Part shown: piece by piece, positions 21,462 through 33,000 of the stretch
Position numbering within the stretch: position 1 is the stretch's first letter
Layout of the letters: each line of letters opens with the position of its first letter
Assembly: GCA_914767715.1 (NCBI GenBank)
Contig: OU612069.1
Coordinates: 28,143,387-28,207,386 of the forward strand
DNA: 64,000 bases
Direction of reading: 5' to 3'
Source: Membranipora membranacea
Lineage: Eukaryota; Bryozoa; Gymnolaemata; Cheilostomatida; Membraniporidae
Notes under the pieces: generated by a model
Databases searched by the model: none
Told to the model about the DNA's origin: nothing
Seen by the model: the letters and a program-made list of their open reading frames with translations, nothing else
Made by a program: the position numbers and the translations under genes

Positions 21462-22631
21462 CGCGACAACTTGGCCCGAGCCAAACTTGGCCAAACTCGG
21501 CCCCAAGTAGTAAAACTTGGCCCCATATACTGAAACTTGGCCCCAAGTAGTAAAAATTGGCCCTCAGTACTGAAACTTGGCCTCAATTAGTAAAACTTGG
21601 CCCCATGCAATGAAACTTGGCCCCAAATATAAAACTCGGCCCCAAGTACTGAGACTTGGCCCCAATTAGTAAAACTAGGCCCCAAATATGAAACTTGGCC
21701 CCATATACTGAAACTTGGCCCCAATTAGTAAAACTTGGCCCCTCATATAAAACTTGGCCCCATGGAATGAAACTTGGCCCCAATTAGTAAAGCTTGGCCC
21801 CGGTTAATAAAACTTGGCCCCAAATATGAAACTTGGCCCAATGCAATGAAACTTGGCCCGAGATATAAAACTCGGCCTCATGTACTGAAAAGTTGCCTCA
21901 ATTACTAAAACTTGGCTCCATGTACTGAAACTTGGCCCCAATTAGTAAAACTAGGCCCCAAATATAAAACTTGGCCCCATGTACTGAAAGTTGGCCCCAA
22001 TTAGTAAAACTATGTGGGGCCAAGTTTTTTATTTGGGGCCAAGTTATACTGATTGGGGTAAGGTTTCATTAGATTGGGCCAATTTTCAGTACATGGGGCC
22101 AAGTTTTATATTTTGGGCCAAGTTTCATTGCATTGGGCCAAGTTTCATATTTGGGGCCATTTTTTTACCAATTGGGGCAAAGTTTTATAATTGGAGACAA
22201 GTTTCATTATATGCAGCCTAGTTTTATATAGGGGCCAAGTTATAGTAATTGGGGCCAAGTTTCATTACATAAGACCAAGTATCAGTACATGGGGCCAAGT
22301 TTTATATTCTGGGCCAATTCTATTGCATTGAACCAACTTTCATATTTGGGGCCAACTTTTACTTATTGGGGACGAGTTTTACTAATTGAGGCCAGGTTTC
22401 AGTACATGGGGCCAAGTTTTACTAATTGGGGCCAAGCTTTACTTATTCGGGCCAAGTTTCATTGCATCGGGCCAAGTTTTATATTTGGGGCCAAGTTTGG
22501 CTCGGGCCAAGTTTGGCTCGGGCCAAGTTTGGCCCGGGCCAAGTTTGGCTCGGGCCAAGTTTGGCTCGGGCCACGTTTGGCTCGGGCCAAGTTTGGCTCG
22601 CGCCAAGTTTGGCTCGGGCCAAGTTGTCGCG
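21462..22631. mobile_element. Foldback element built of CTTGGCCCC repeats
   Basis: The left arm (21462-~22013) consists of AAACTTGGCCCC cores every 20-30 bases with AT-rich spacers. The right arm (~22015-22631) is the reverse complement, GGGGCCAAGTTT. The outer ends match exactly: CGCGACAACTTGGCCCGAG and its complement. The terminal right 140 bp is a purer 13-bp repeat (CAAGTTTGGCTCGGGC). All ORFs across it are translations of the repeat. No target duplication is obvious. Confidence 0.85.
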
Positions 22632-22994
22632 GATTCGTCTAGAGGGGGGAACAGGGAGTAATGATTGTTATAGGATGGGATCTTGGCTAGGCTGTGTTTT
22701 AACTGCCCTGCCAACTAACATCATTTGAGGGACAGTTCAAAAATGGGATTTCTTGGTGGTCTTTTTCAGATAATAATTTTACGTGCAAGCGTTCTCCCCA
22801 GGTCATATCTTATTGGGTCAATTCCACAAAGCTATCACTCAGTTGTCAATACTGCTATCAAACACAGCTACTGTTTATCTCAGCATTTATTTAGTCTATC
22901 TTTATCGCACTGTTTTGCGAGCCCGCTTGTTACTGCTTGGTTGTGCGTTGGTCTTTGTTGGTGTTCTTGTTTGAGTTGAGACTTCGTTTATTTG

Positions 22995-23018
22995 GACAGT
23001 AACACCCATCACAGCGTA
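22995..23018. repeat. Inverted repeat partner, left of the DDE pseudogene
   Basis: ACAGT-AAC--CATCACAGCGTAA is matched in inverted form at ~26067-26090, bracketing the transposase frame about 3.1 kb apart. It sits just before the ATG at 23021 and may be a terminal or subterminal repeat. Confidence 0.5.
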
Positions 23019-23020
23019 AT

Positions 23021-25721
23021 ATGTCTCGTATCACAGCTGAAGAATTAGTTGATTCTAATAGTAGTGTAGATCATAGTAGTGTAGATCATGTATGTAATGG
23101 ACATGCTGTTTACTTAGTTAAACACCAAAGTTATCAAGGTGCTCATGAGGCTCTTAGTAGTATAAATGTTACTTATAGTAAAAATATTAGTGATCTTAGA
23201 GTTTTGTTCAAAACTTATCAGCGCTTAAAAAAGAGTAGACAGAAAGCCAACGGTAAAATAGTTTTAATTGAGTTCCTTTCTCCCAGATATTGGAGTAGTT
23301 CCGCTAGTTCTAGTAGTAGCTGTTCTAGTGTAGTCGATTCGGTTTCATCTCGTGATCAAAGAAGGGAGCAAGTAAAATTATCTAGTCTAACAAAACAGGT
23401 CATAGATTATTGGAAACTGAAAATGCTAAATTGGTCAAGAATTTGGGAGAACTTGAATCTAAGCCAAACGTGACAATAACAAAATATAGATCCTGGCAAT
23501 GCAAATACTTCAATGTTAAAAAATCTAAGGACAGGCTAAAGAAACAGTTTGAGTCAGCTAAAGAGGAAATTAAAAAAATGAAAAATTGTGTGGTTAAAAA
23601 AACAGCTAGAGTTCATGAAAGTAAAGTAGTGCTAAAAAGAAAATCTGATCAGTCCCTCTCTCAGTCACAAGCTAAAGTTAAAAAGTTAAGTGCGAGTTTA
23701 AAGTCCTATGATCACGAGATCAGTAAGTTAGATGAGGATTTGGAGGATTTGAAGAAGGCAATCACGCGGGTCGAGACAACGCTCCCCGGAGGCAAGTACA
23801 ATGTAAGTCTTAGGAAAACGGTATACTATTGTAGCCGTAAACAGGTGCCTGTGTGTCATATTAGTAGTGTTGTTCAGTTTGTTTGTGAAAACTTGTGTGA
23901 GGTTGCTCCTACCTCTCTTCCTAGTGTGTCAACTGTTTGTAATATGAGTAATGAGATGAGGTGTATTGCAATGGAGCAGGCTGTTAGTGTTATTCTTGAG
24001 TCAGAGCATGTGAATTTAGGATGGGATGCAACTTCAATGAGAAACACATAAATGAGGTACATATAAATGCTAATGGAAAGTCCTTTTTGCTCGATGTCGG
24101 CCAGTTGGCTTCAGGTACAGCAGATGATTACATGAATCACATTAAATATGCTATTGAAGAATCTGCTAGTATCTATGGTAAGCTTCATAAAATAGATGTT
24201 AGTCAAGTTGTGTCTCAGATTAAAAGTAAAGTCACCTCAACAATCAGCGATAGAGCTATTGTAAATCATGCAGTAATAAGAAAGCTAGAGGATTATTTGG
24301 GTCATAGTATTTCAGAGCTTCATTGTAATGTTCATCCCATCGATAGTTTGGCAATTGGTTTCCAGAAGTTATGTAAGGATTTTGAGGAGGAGAAGTCTTA
24401 TAAAGGTACCCTATTCGGTAAAGAAGCATATGTTGTAAGGTTAGTTCAAACTATTTCAAAACTCAAGTTCAAACAAGGGAAGGGAGATCCATCGACTTTT
24501 AGTGCCTTTTTTGCGGAGCGGAAACTAGACAAGAATCTAATAGTAAGGTATGTAGGTAACAGATTTCACATATTCTTTTATTTGTGTGGTAGTATATTTC
24601 ATCTCAGATCCCAGGCCAGAGAGTTTTTGAAAGATTTTTGTGTCAAAAGTGTAGATTACCGTACTAGTATTATAAACGATATGGATTCTGATATTATTGT
24701 AAAGGAGCTTGAAGTTGGTGGCTTGCTTGGTAAAACTGTGACAGGGCCATGGATGAAGGCAATGTATAGGAAGAAAAAAATGGTGAATCTGGACTGCTGT
24801 GGACTCCTACAATGTGTTATCCGTAATCTAAGAGAGCTAATTGATGACCCCAGTAAATTATGGAATAGAAAGTTCAACTGATTTGATTTGGATAACCCCG
24901 ACGATGATCTTGTGCATGATTCTTTAGCATCTGGCACCCCTGATGAGATTAGCCTTGACCTAGCGAAAAGAGCAGCAGAGGTATTTCTAAAAGTTGTAGA
25001 GAGGCAAGCATCCAGGTATCTAGTCGGCGGGGAGCTAACATTATTGAGTGATGTAGATAGAGCGCAGGTTAGTAGTGCCCCCGCCGATAACATTGTTGCA
25101 GAGAGTATTCTAGGACTTACTGATTGGCTAATGCGCAAGTGCTCCAATGCTTCGAGTTCTTATGTCGCTTCTAAAACTATGTTTGCTATAAATAATACTG
25201 CTGATTACCTAGATAATTCAAATGTTGATATAATGCTGGCTGTTAAATTATCTAGAGAGTTAGAAGAGAGGTCAAAGGTTCAGGAGCATGATGTTTGTTT
25301 AGAGATTCAAAGGCGAATGCATGTAATGAGTCAGGAGCGCAGTAATGCAAATAGAAATAAATTTACTAGAGGAGTTAAAGACTGTATTCAGGATGCTGCC
25401 AAATTTAGTAGTAAGGTCAAGGAGCTTAGGCCAGATGTTTCTGATGAAAAGCTAAATAGAGCCCTTATGTATGTATCTGACCCCCATTGTTTAGCTGGTG
25501 AAGAGTTTGTTTGGATTTGGAATGAGGAAAATGGAGACGCTAAGAGATTGAATTATAAAGTAGAAAAGAAAATTGTGAAGAATAAAAAAATCCAGTTTGA
25601 GGCTGCGTATTGGGATAGTGATGGATCATTTGATCAGGCCGATGACATAACATTTGATTTGCTTGGATTTGATGTAGACGTAGTTGAAGGAGATGTAATA
25701 TTTTGTGAAATTGCCCCTTAG
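23021..25721 (+). pseudogene. Broken DDE-type transposase (family not named)
   Basis: Four open frames in tandem: 23021-23473, 23410-24051, 24021-24881 and 24882-25721. They join into one protein across a frameshift near 23400, a second near 24034, and an in-frame TGA at 24879-24881. The N-terminal third is Ser-rich then a Lys/Glu coiled coil. Next comes a core with LGWDATS (probable first catalytic Asp), HINEVHI, LASGTADDY and LHCNVHPIDSLA (probable second Asp), and a long helical C-terminus ending at TAG 25719-25721. I recall similar proteins as large families in cnidarian and sponge genomes, but I cannot name the superfamily. The lesions make it non-functional as it stands. Confidence 0.7.
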
Positions 25722-26332
25722 AGAAAAGTACCCCCTTCCCCTTAGAGGAGTTTACAGCAGTCAGGTCCTGGAATATGTTTAACTCTCAAACCACCATCAT
25801 CAGCCTTCTATTTTTATATTTATTTCTATCATTTACTGTAACTGCATGCATGTATAAACACTCCAGCCTTTCCATGCCATGCGGGGGATCCGGTGGTGTG
25901 CTAGTAAAAGGCTGTTGAGTTAGTATTAACATAACATTATAAATGTAACATAACATTATAAATGTAACATAACATTATAAATGTAACATAACATTATAAG
26001 TGTAACATAACATTGTAAATATTTTTATTTTTTATAACATTGTATATAGAGAAGACATTAAATACTTACGCTGTGATGAGTTACACTGTCAATCAGAGAA
26101 AGCGACTGTATTTAACACCAAACAGTCGGGACAGAGGCCGGGATATCAAGCTTAAAAAGCGAGGTGTCTTGGGGCTGGTTATTTTTTCATGACATTGAAG
26201 TCGAAAACTTATGTCATAAGCCTTAGACTTCAATGACATGCAATCAGTCGGGTACTTTTTTTTTAAATTCTTCCTATCACTTGACGAAAATACCTTGAAA
26301 TCTCAAACTATCAATTTTACATTTTAGATAAA
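25722..26332. other. Non-coding gap with 19-bp tandem repeat and hairpin
   Basis: Holds a five-copy tandem repeat of ATAACATTATAAATGTAAC (~25931-26030), the right inverted-repeat partner (~26067-26090), and a hairpin with 15-base arms 26188-26202 and 26226-26240 (one mismatch). The hairpin lies 90 bp upstream of the SGNH gene's ATG. Confidence 0.75.
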
Positions 26333-27305
26333 ATGAAGCACGCAATCATAATTGGACACTCGTTCATATCAAGACTAGAGCGGTATATCAGGGTAAGTTA
26401 GCTGTAGTTTAGTACCAGTAAGTCGTCCATTCATCTACCTAAGAGGATTAAATTTTTTTGCAGAAGTTACATAGCTAAATTTAATGGAAGCTGATATTGA
26501 CTCACCCTCTTTACTTTAATAATACGCTACCAAATTAGCTCACAAAGAATTAAGTGCTAGCTGACATTAAATCATCCACCAACTAGCTAAACTAAACTCA
26601 AGCTAATATTTACTCTCCGACACAATTGTGATAGTCTTGTGAGATTTTATGGTATATCTTCAAACTTGACGCTTTATTTCCAAATAATTTTCCTTTAAAG
26701 GACGGTAAAGCAACCTGGGAGTGGCCCACGCCTATACACACCAGCCAGATTGGGATCAGTGGGGCAAGAACTGGCCGGATACCAGTAAGTTACTGCTGGA
26801 ATGACTTCTAATAAATATGATGAAACTGAAAAATAACCGACTGCAACGTAAGTCTTACAACTATTTTCTTTAGAACTAAAAAGGATTTTTGATGTTATAG
26901 GTGCCAGCAATCAGACAGGATGTGATTGTAGTGCAATGTGGAGGGAATGATCTGGGTGGCAATGCCAATCCAGAGAGAGTAGCAGATACCCTTTTTGAAA
27001 GATTTCTCTACGCGGCACCTGTGGTCGTACTCTGTACTGAAATAGTTCGCGTGGAGGGGTCTTTCATTAAGCATCATCAAGTCCCGGCCAATTATTTTGA
27101 ACATCTACAGCGGTTCAATGCCAGGCTGGAGGAGAGATGTGCTGGAGCATCTCACGTTATTTTGTGGCGCCATACCCTCAAGTTAACAGACATTAGCAGG
27201 GATGGCGTCCACCTTAATGGCCGTGGGATGTTCCGGTTCTTCCTCTCTATAAGGCAAGCTGTATGCACTGCTGTAGATGTTCGAAGTCAATTGGCCAGGC
27301 ATTGA
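26333..27305 (+). CDS. SGNH/GDSL-type hydrolase-like protein, three exons
   Basis: Exons 26333-26392, 26701-26784 and 26901-27305 join in phase 0 with GTAAGT donors and good AG acceptors, giving 182 residues ending in TGA. Exon 1 has IIIGHSFISRL (block I, GHS in place of GDS, with the nucleophile Ser). Exon 2 has GISGARTG (block II Gly). Exon 3 has QCGGNDLGG (block III Asn) and DGVHLNGRG (block V Asp-x-x-His). All four catalytic landmarks are present. These enzymes hydrolyse esters; the substrate is unknown. SGNH domains of this short kind are also carried by Ngaro-type and some LINE elements, so a mobile origin is possible. No lesion is visible. Confidence 0.72.
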
Positions 27306-27847
27306 TTCACTAATATTTTTTTATTTCATTTTCTATTTTTGTATTCATATTCTATTTTTGTAACCAATACTCTATTTTTGTAACCCTTGGTCTAATTGTT
27401 TCATAATTAATTTAACTACTCTCTGTGGGTTGACACTGCCATCCAGATCCCCTCTGCATTGCACTCCAGTGTTATGACTCGGATATTCTTGCATACAGAG
27501 ACACAAACTCAGAGGATGTGACGATAATCTTACCTTCAGCACGCAGCTTCAAAATGACAATCAATTTACATTTCTAAATTTCATATTCATGCAACTATAA
27601 CTCGGAGATAAATTTATTCTCTGATCCTAATGGAGGAGCTCTTAATGTTGATTGTTCCAGTTCTCAATAACCCTCGGGTTCACAGAGGTTAATGTATCCT
27701 CTGATATAGAGAAATTTAGAGACAAACTTTAATCTAATGCGTCACAAGCTTTTAAGCCTAAAACAATATTCATTTTTCAAATATCGTCACAAAATATATA
27801 GAGGTGTTACTCTGATCCCAATCTGGATGGTGTGTATAGGTGGTGTG
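27306..27847. other. Non-coding gap left of retroelement copy 2
   Basis: No gene. Starts with CTATTTTTGTA-type short repeats (27331-27383). Positions 27812-27843 are an inverted near-copy of SGNH exon 2 (26729-26759, about 30 bases). Confidence 0.55.
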
Positions 27848-27851
27848 GTAT
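27848..27851. repeat. Target site duplication GTAT, left side of retroelement copy 2
   Basis: GTAT precedes the TG of the left LTR and recurs at 38177-38180. Confidence 0.85.
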
Positions 27852-28637
27852 TGCTATGTTCAAAAGTGGGGGTTATTGAACACGCTCAATTATACAATTG
27901 TATGTTAATAACTAACCGGTTTATATTTGTAGAAGTGTATGACGTCTGTATGTATCTATATAGCTATAGCTCTCCTCTATGATCCGTGTGATCAGTACGG
28001 TGTCATCAGCAGAAAAGAGAGTGATTACTGCTTCATAGGTCCCAGGAAGAGTAAGTCACATGACTAACAGTATATAGCCTCTGGTAACTGCTAGACTTCT
28101 TATTCTGTCAATACTCAATATTTGGGTTAGACACTATACGAAAAGGGGTGCTGCTAACACCGTAGGCGACAGGCTGGATTATAACCATCCAATGATGTAG
28201 CAGACACGTATCGAAAGACAGTTCACGTTGATGATGGATCATACTAAGCTAGTGTTTATGGGGAAAGCATATTTGGTAATTAGGATGTATGCTTTCCCAA
28301 TTGAGAGCCGGTTGTCTAGCTTGTTGTTGGGATGCGAGATTTTCAGTGTCCATTAATGGTAATAAAACATCCATCAACTTTTCCTTAGATTAATAGTTAG
28401 CATTTAAAATAACAATAATGTAACTCAAAGTACAGCACAGCTGGTAGTATGTATTATCTATGCTTTGCTTGTAAGCTATAAAGCAAGTAGGATAATTTGC
28501 TAGTTGGTTAAGAAATGAAGCAAATTGTTACTGTATAATAAGTAATAGTAAATAAAAGATGAGCCAGTATGTTAAATAATGGCTGTCATAGTTAGACTAT
28601 CCCAAGTATCCATAACTTGTAATTCCCAACTATAACA
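27852..28637 (-). repeat. 3' LTR of retroelement copy 2
   Basis: 786 bp, TG...CA, apparently identical to 37391-38176. Confidence 0.95.
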
Positions 28638-29534
28638 TCCACCCAGATTTAAAAATGACACCTCCGGTGGCCTATGTTATCTAAACAGTTTTGAACAATC
28701 TCTTACTATGGATGAAATCTGTATGAATTCTCCAGTAACCATAGACAATACAGGAACCAGAGAATCTGTGTAATTATATACATGTAGAAAATTCTGTCGA
28801 AATAAAGTTCTGGGGTATTATGACACTAACCACTTCCTGCTCACATGTAAATGAGGAAAAAGAAAAAAAAGAATGACTGATAAAGATGTAAGTTTCTCAA
28901 TTCCACACTTTCTCATCTGATAGGGTGTTATTATTTTCTATCTATATTATGTATTTGTCAAGGATATATATTCTTTTCTCTGCAACTCTTTTGATGAGAG
29001 TGGTTGTATTCAGATTAATTCTGTTAAATTTAATTAATGAAAAAAAACTATTATGGTAGGGGTACTCAGTTAGTAGATAGTAATAGTGATACTGATTAAA
29101 TAAGTGAAGAATAAGAAAAAAAGATCTATTCTGGATATAATATTAACTTATTCCTAAATACTTTTATGGCTCTTCATAAGCCACAGGAGGTCAATATTCT
29201 TGTGTCAGTTTATCAATATATAGATAATATGTAACATAAATTAGAACTTTAACTGCAAAGTTGTCCAATTCATCCAAATTCTGCATAAATGTAGGTATAA
29301 TTCATACCTTTTGATTAGATTTGTTTTGTATTTGTGTGTGTGTTTTTTTTTTTTTTAAAGATTCAAATTCACATATCAAGTCCAAAGGGTTACCTGTAAT
29401 GTAATGGGTGGTTAACATAGAATGATATGTGTGTTGGGTGAAATTTTCATTTTTACCCTGTAGTTGTGTTGGATATCTAAATGCTTACTAGAGAAAATGG
29501 CTATGATACTTATATAATTATTGTTTGTTTTCAG

Positions 29535-29926
29535 TGCCCAGAGAACTGTCTCTGTTTCCCACAGGAAAACATCTGCTCCGTCCTCAAAACACTAATATCT
29601 ACAGCAGTAAAAACTGTCTCAACCACAACAGCGACCACTGCTGCCACCACCACCCCAACTACCAGCATGCAGTTTACCTCTCCATCCACCATTCCAATAA
29701 CAGTTGGTGAGTTGAATAATGAGCTAAAGACTGAAATTTTGTTTACACTCAGGGTAAGTAATTCCTATATTTTAATTTAATATGATGAGATAGTTATTGA
29801 CCCAAATTTTAATGTTTTTTTTTTTGTATTTCTGTTTTAGACTGGGAGATCGCTGGGCCTATGATGGCCGGCGTTGGGATTCTTATTTTTATACTATCAT
29901 GTATATTTTGTCGAAAAAAAAAGTGA
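29535..29926 (+). CDS. Antisense two-exon membrane-protein gene within the retroelement (copy 2)
   Basis: Same structure as in copy 1: exon 29535-29706 after TTTTCAG, donor GTTG|GTGAGT, exon 29841-29926 ending at TGA. An A-run two bases longer replaces the final residues of copy 1. Exon 1 differs from copy 1 at 20 of 172 bases (ten codons synonymous, seven changed: Q/E, L/V, I/L twice, A/T, W/F and T/P). Exon 2 differs at five sites, all synonymous. The CPENCLC cluster, the Thr-rich stalk and the transmembrane segment are kept. The intron between is almost unchanged. Confidence 0.6.
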
Positions 29927-30058
29927 AATAAAGTTTGAATTAACCCTAAAAAAACTCATATTATAAATAAACTATCACTCCCAAAATCAAAATTGTCTGT
30001 CCACAGACAGCTCAAAATTATAAAAACTTTTCTGTGGGAGCTTTCTATTTGGTAAGTC

Positions 30059-33000
30059 CTAACCGCTGCTGTATATGAACTGAGGATCACGCTTCTTGCG
30101 AGGGCGTCTCCTCAGTCCATCCTTCCTTGTTTCTCTGTTTGGCGTTCCGTAGCCAGCTTCACCAACGCTTGGAGCTTCAGTTGAAGCTCCTTTCTTGCTT
30201 GAGCTTACTTGTCCTACATCAGACTCGGTGCTCTCATCTTTATCTTTCTTTTTCAGTCCACCAGAAGCAGATGAATGTCTGAAGTTACCTACCGTGTTGT
30301 CTGTGGCATTGTCGTACACGTCGAGATCATCTGACTCCTGTAGGCTGTCTTCTGAGTCGTCCTCCTGAGACTCTGCAACATCCTCCTCATCAGACACAGG
30401 TGAGTCGAAATCCATCTCTCCTTGGTCAGAGTCTGGCAGTCCTCTTACTAGGGGTCCCATGTATATCTTCAACTTGTTTAAATGGACAGTGAATGCAGGC
30501 CTATCCGGGTCATCGAACGCCGAAAGCCTTGCATTGGTGTCCGTAACATGTTTAACTATATATGGGCCCTGCCAGCGTCTCAGCAGTTTTGTTGTCCTTT
30601 TCCGATAGCCTCTAGGGTTGTAATAAAGGACCGCGTCACCAACCTTTATATTGCTTGGGGACGACTTACGGTCATAGTAATGTTTCTGTGTCCTTTTGCC
30701 CTTTTCTATTGCCTCTCTTGCTGCCTTCCAAACCACTGACATCCGCTTGTGTAGACCTGCAGCAAATGTGCCAGGCTCAATCCATTCTGGTGCTGTGGGC
30801 AGCATAATTTCATGTGGTAACCTCAGTTCTCTGCATTGTAGCAAGAGACTAGGAGAGGCGTTGATGATGGTGTGTCGCGAGCTATTGTGGGCCAGCATCA
30901 CAAATGGTAAGTACTCACACCAGTCAGTGTGTGACTCATTGACTACATGTGAGAGTGCCTGGGCTATTGGTCTGTTGTAGACCTCAACTTGACCATTGCA
31001 CTGTGGGTGGTATGGAGTGGTAACTCTGTGGTCCACCTTCAGTAGTTTATTGATCTCCCTGACAATCTCACTTAGAAAATTCTTAGCGCGGTCGCTGATT
31101 AGCACCCGACTGGCTCCATAGCGACAAAATATGCGTTCAACATAGGATCTAGCTACTGTCTGAGCCGTCTGATCTGGTGTCGCCTCCATCTCCGTCCATT
31201 TAGTGTAGTGGTCAGTCCAAACCAGGATGTGTTTATTCCCTCTGTTTGAAGTCATGTAGGGGCCCTGAAAATCGACTGACAATATTTCAAATGGGGACGT
31301 GGCCATCTGATTTTTCAGGGGTACCCTCATTGGTTTCTTCGGATCCTTTTTCCTCTGGCAGGAGTCGCACTGACTGATGTACTCAGTGACTTCTCTTGTC
31401 ATGTGAGGCCACCAGTACTGACTCCTGAGTTTCAGTAGTGTTTTCGTTATACCCTGATGGAGGGCGGTGAGTGAGTCATGTGAAGCCCATATGAGTGTCT
31501 TGCGTTGAGAAACTGGGATTGCCAGGCAGAGTTTGTCGTCTATCTTCTTGTATAGTACACCCCGCATGAGTTCAAAACCTTCGCTTTCCTTCCTTATCTG
31601 TCTGGTTGTCCTCTTTGATGCATCAGGCGGGAACTTTCCTCTTCTCATGAACATCAGAATGGGTCCAAGGAAATAATCCTTGGACTGGTATCCATTCATC
31701 TGCACCTCCTGCTCGCTGAGCTCTTCGTCGCTTCCGATTATCATGTTGACAAATTCTGCTCTTGATAGAGCGTCAGCGACTACGTTTTCCTTTCCTGGCG
31801 TGTGTGATATGGTGAAGTCATAATCGGCCAACTGAATAGCCCATCTGGCCAGTCTGCCTGTCAGTTCTGCCGATTTTAGTAGATATACACACGCCATGTT
31901 GTCAGTCTGGATGAAGAAATTGACATTCATGAGATATCCTCGATATCTCTTTACTGCGCTCAGTATTGCAAACAACTCCTGTTCGCATGTTGCCCATTTT
32001 CTCTCACACTTGTTTAGTGTCTTGCTAAAGAAGGATATCGGGTGATGCTTGTTATCCTCTCTCAACTGAGAGAGGACAGCTCCGATACACAATCCACTTG
32101 CGTCAGTAGTGAGGGTGAAGGGCTTGGAGAAGTCTGGGAATATCAATACTGGGGCCGACGTTATGACTGACTTAAGTAAGTTCACTGCTGCTATACACTC
32201 CTCTGTCCACACAAAGGGGTTATCTCCTGTGAGCTTAGTCAAGGGCAAAACCTCCTTGCTGTAACCTTTTACAAAGCTCCTGTAAAAACCAAACAAGCCT
32301 AACAGTCTCCTCACTTCAGTGGCAGTCTTTGGATCTGGAAAATTCCTGATCTTCTCTACATTGTGCGGCGCCACTGTAATTCCATCCTCAGAGATAACGT
32401 GGCCTAGATAGGTTATTTCTTTCTGAAAGAAATGGCTTTTACTAAGCCTGTATCTCAATCCGGTGAATCTCAGTCGCTCGAATACAGTCCGTAGTAGTGT
32501 GATGTGGGAGTCGAAGTCAGCTGAAGTCAACAACCAGTCGTCGAGGTAGACGACTGAGGATCCCGAACTAATCAAATCTGCCATAATGGCCATTGATAGT
32601 CTAGCAAAGGTGCTAGGGGATCCACTGGCTCCTTGGGGCATAACTTTCCATTTATAACAACCCCAAGGCGTTATAAATGATGACTTCTCTTGCGAATCTT
32701 CATGCAGTTTAACTTGAAAAAATCCTGAACAGAGATCAATTGCACTGAAAAACCTTTTCCCGTGCATGATCTCCATAACATTGTCGATGTTCGATAAGCA
32801 CATGGATTGTTTTTCCGTGACAGCATTTAATTTCCTGTAATCTACGCAAAATCGATGGGTGTTGTCCTTCTTCTTAACTATGACTACAGGTGAGCTCCAT
32901 ATCCCACTTGACATCTCAATCATCTCTCTGTCCAACATGGTGTCGATCTGTTTCTTTATTTCGGCTCGCAAACCTACAGGTATGTTGTATGGCCTACTCC

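Noticed and set aside
21583-22714. ORFs with GPSF/LARAKFG repeats
   Set aside because: Pure translation of the foldback repeat in several frames at once.
26695-27104. Minus-strand ORFs over the SGNH gene
   Set aside because: No motif; the plus-strand exons carry all four SGNH blocks and explain the open frame.
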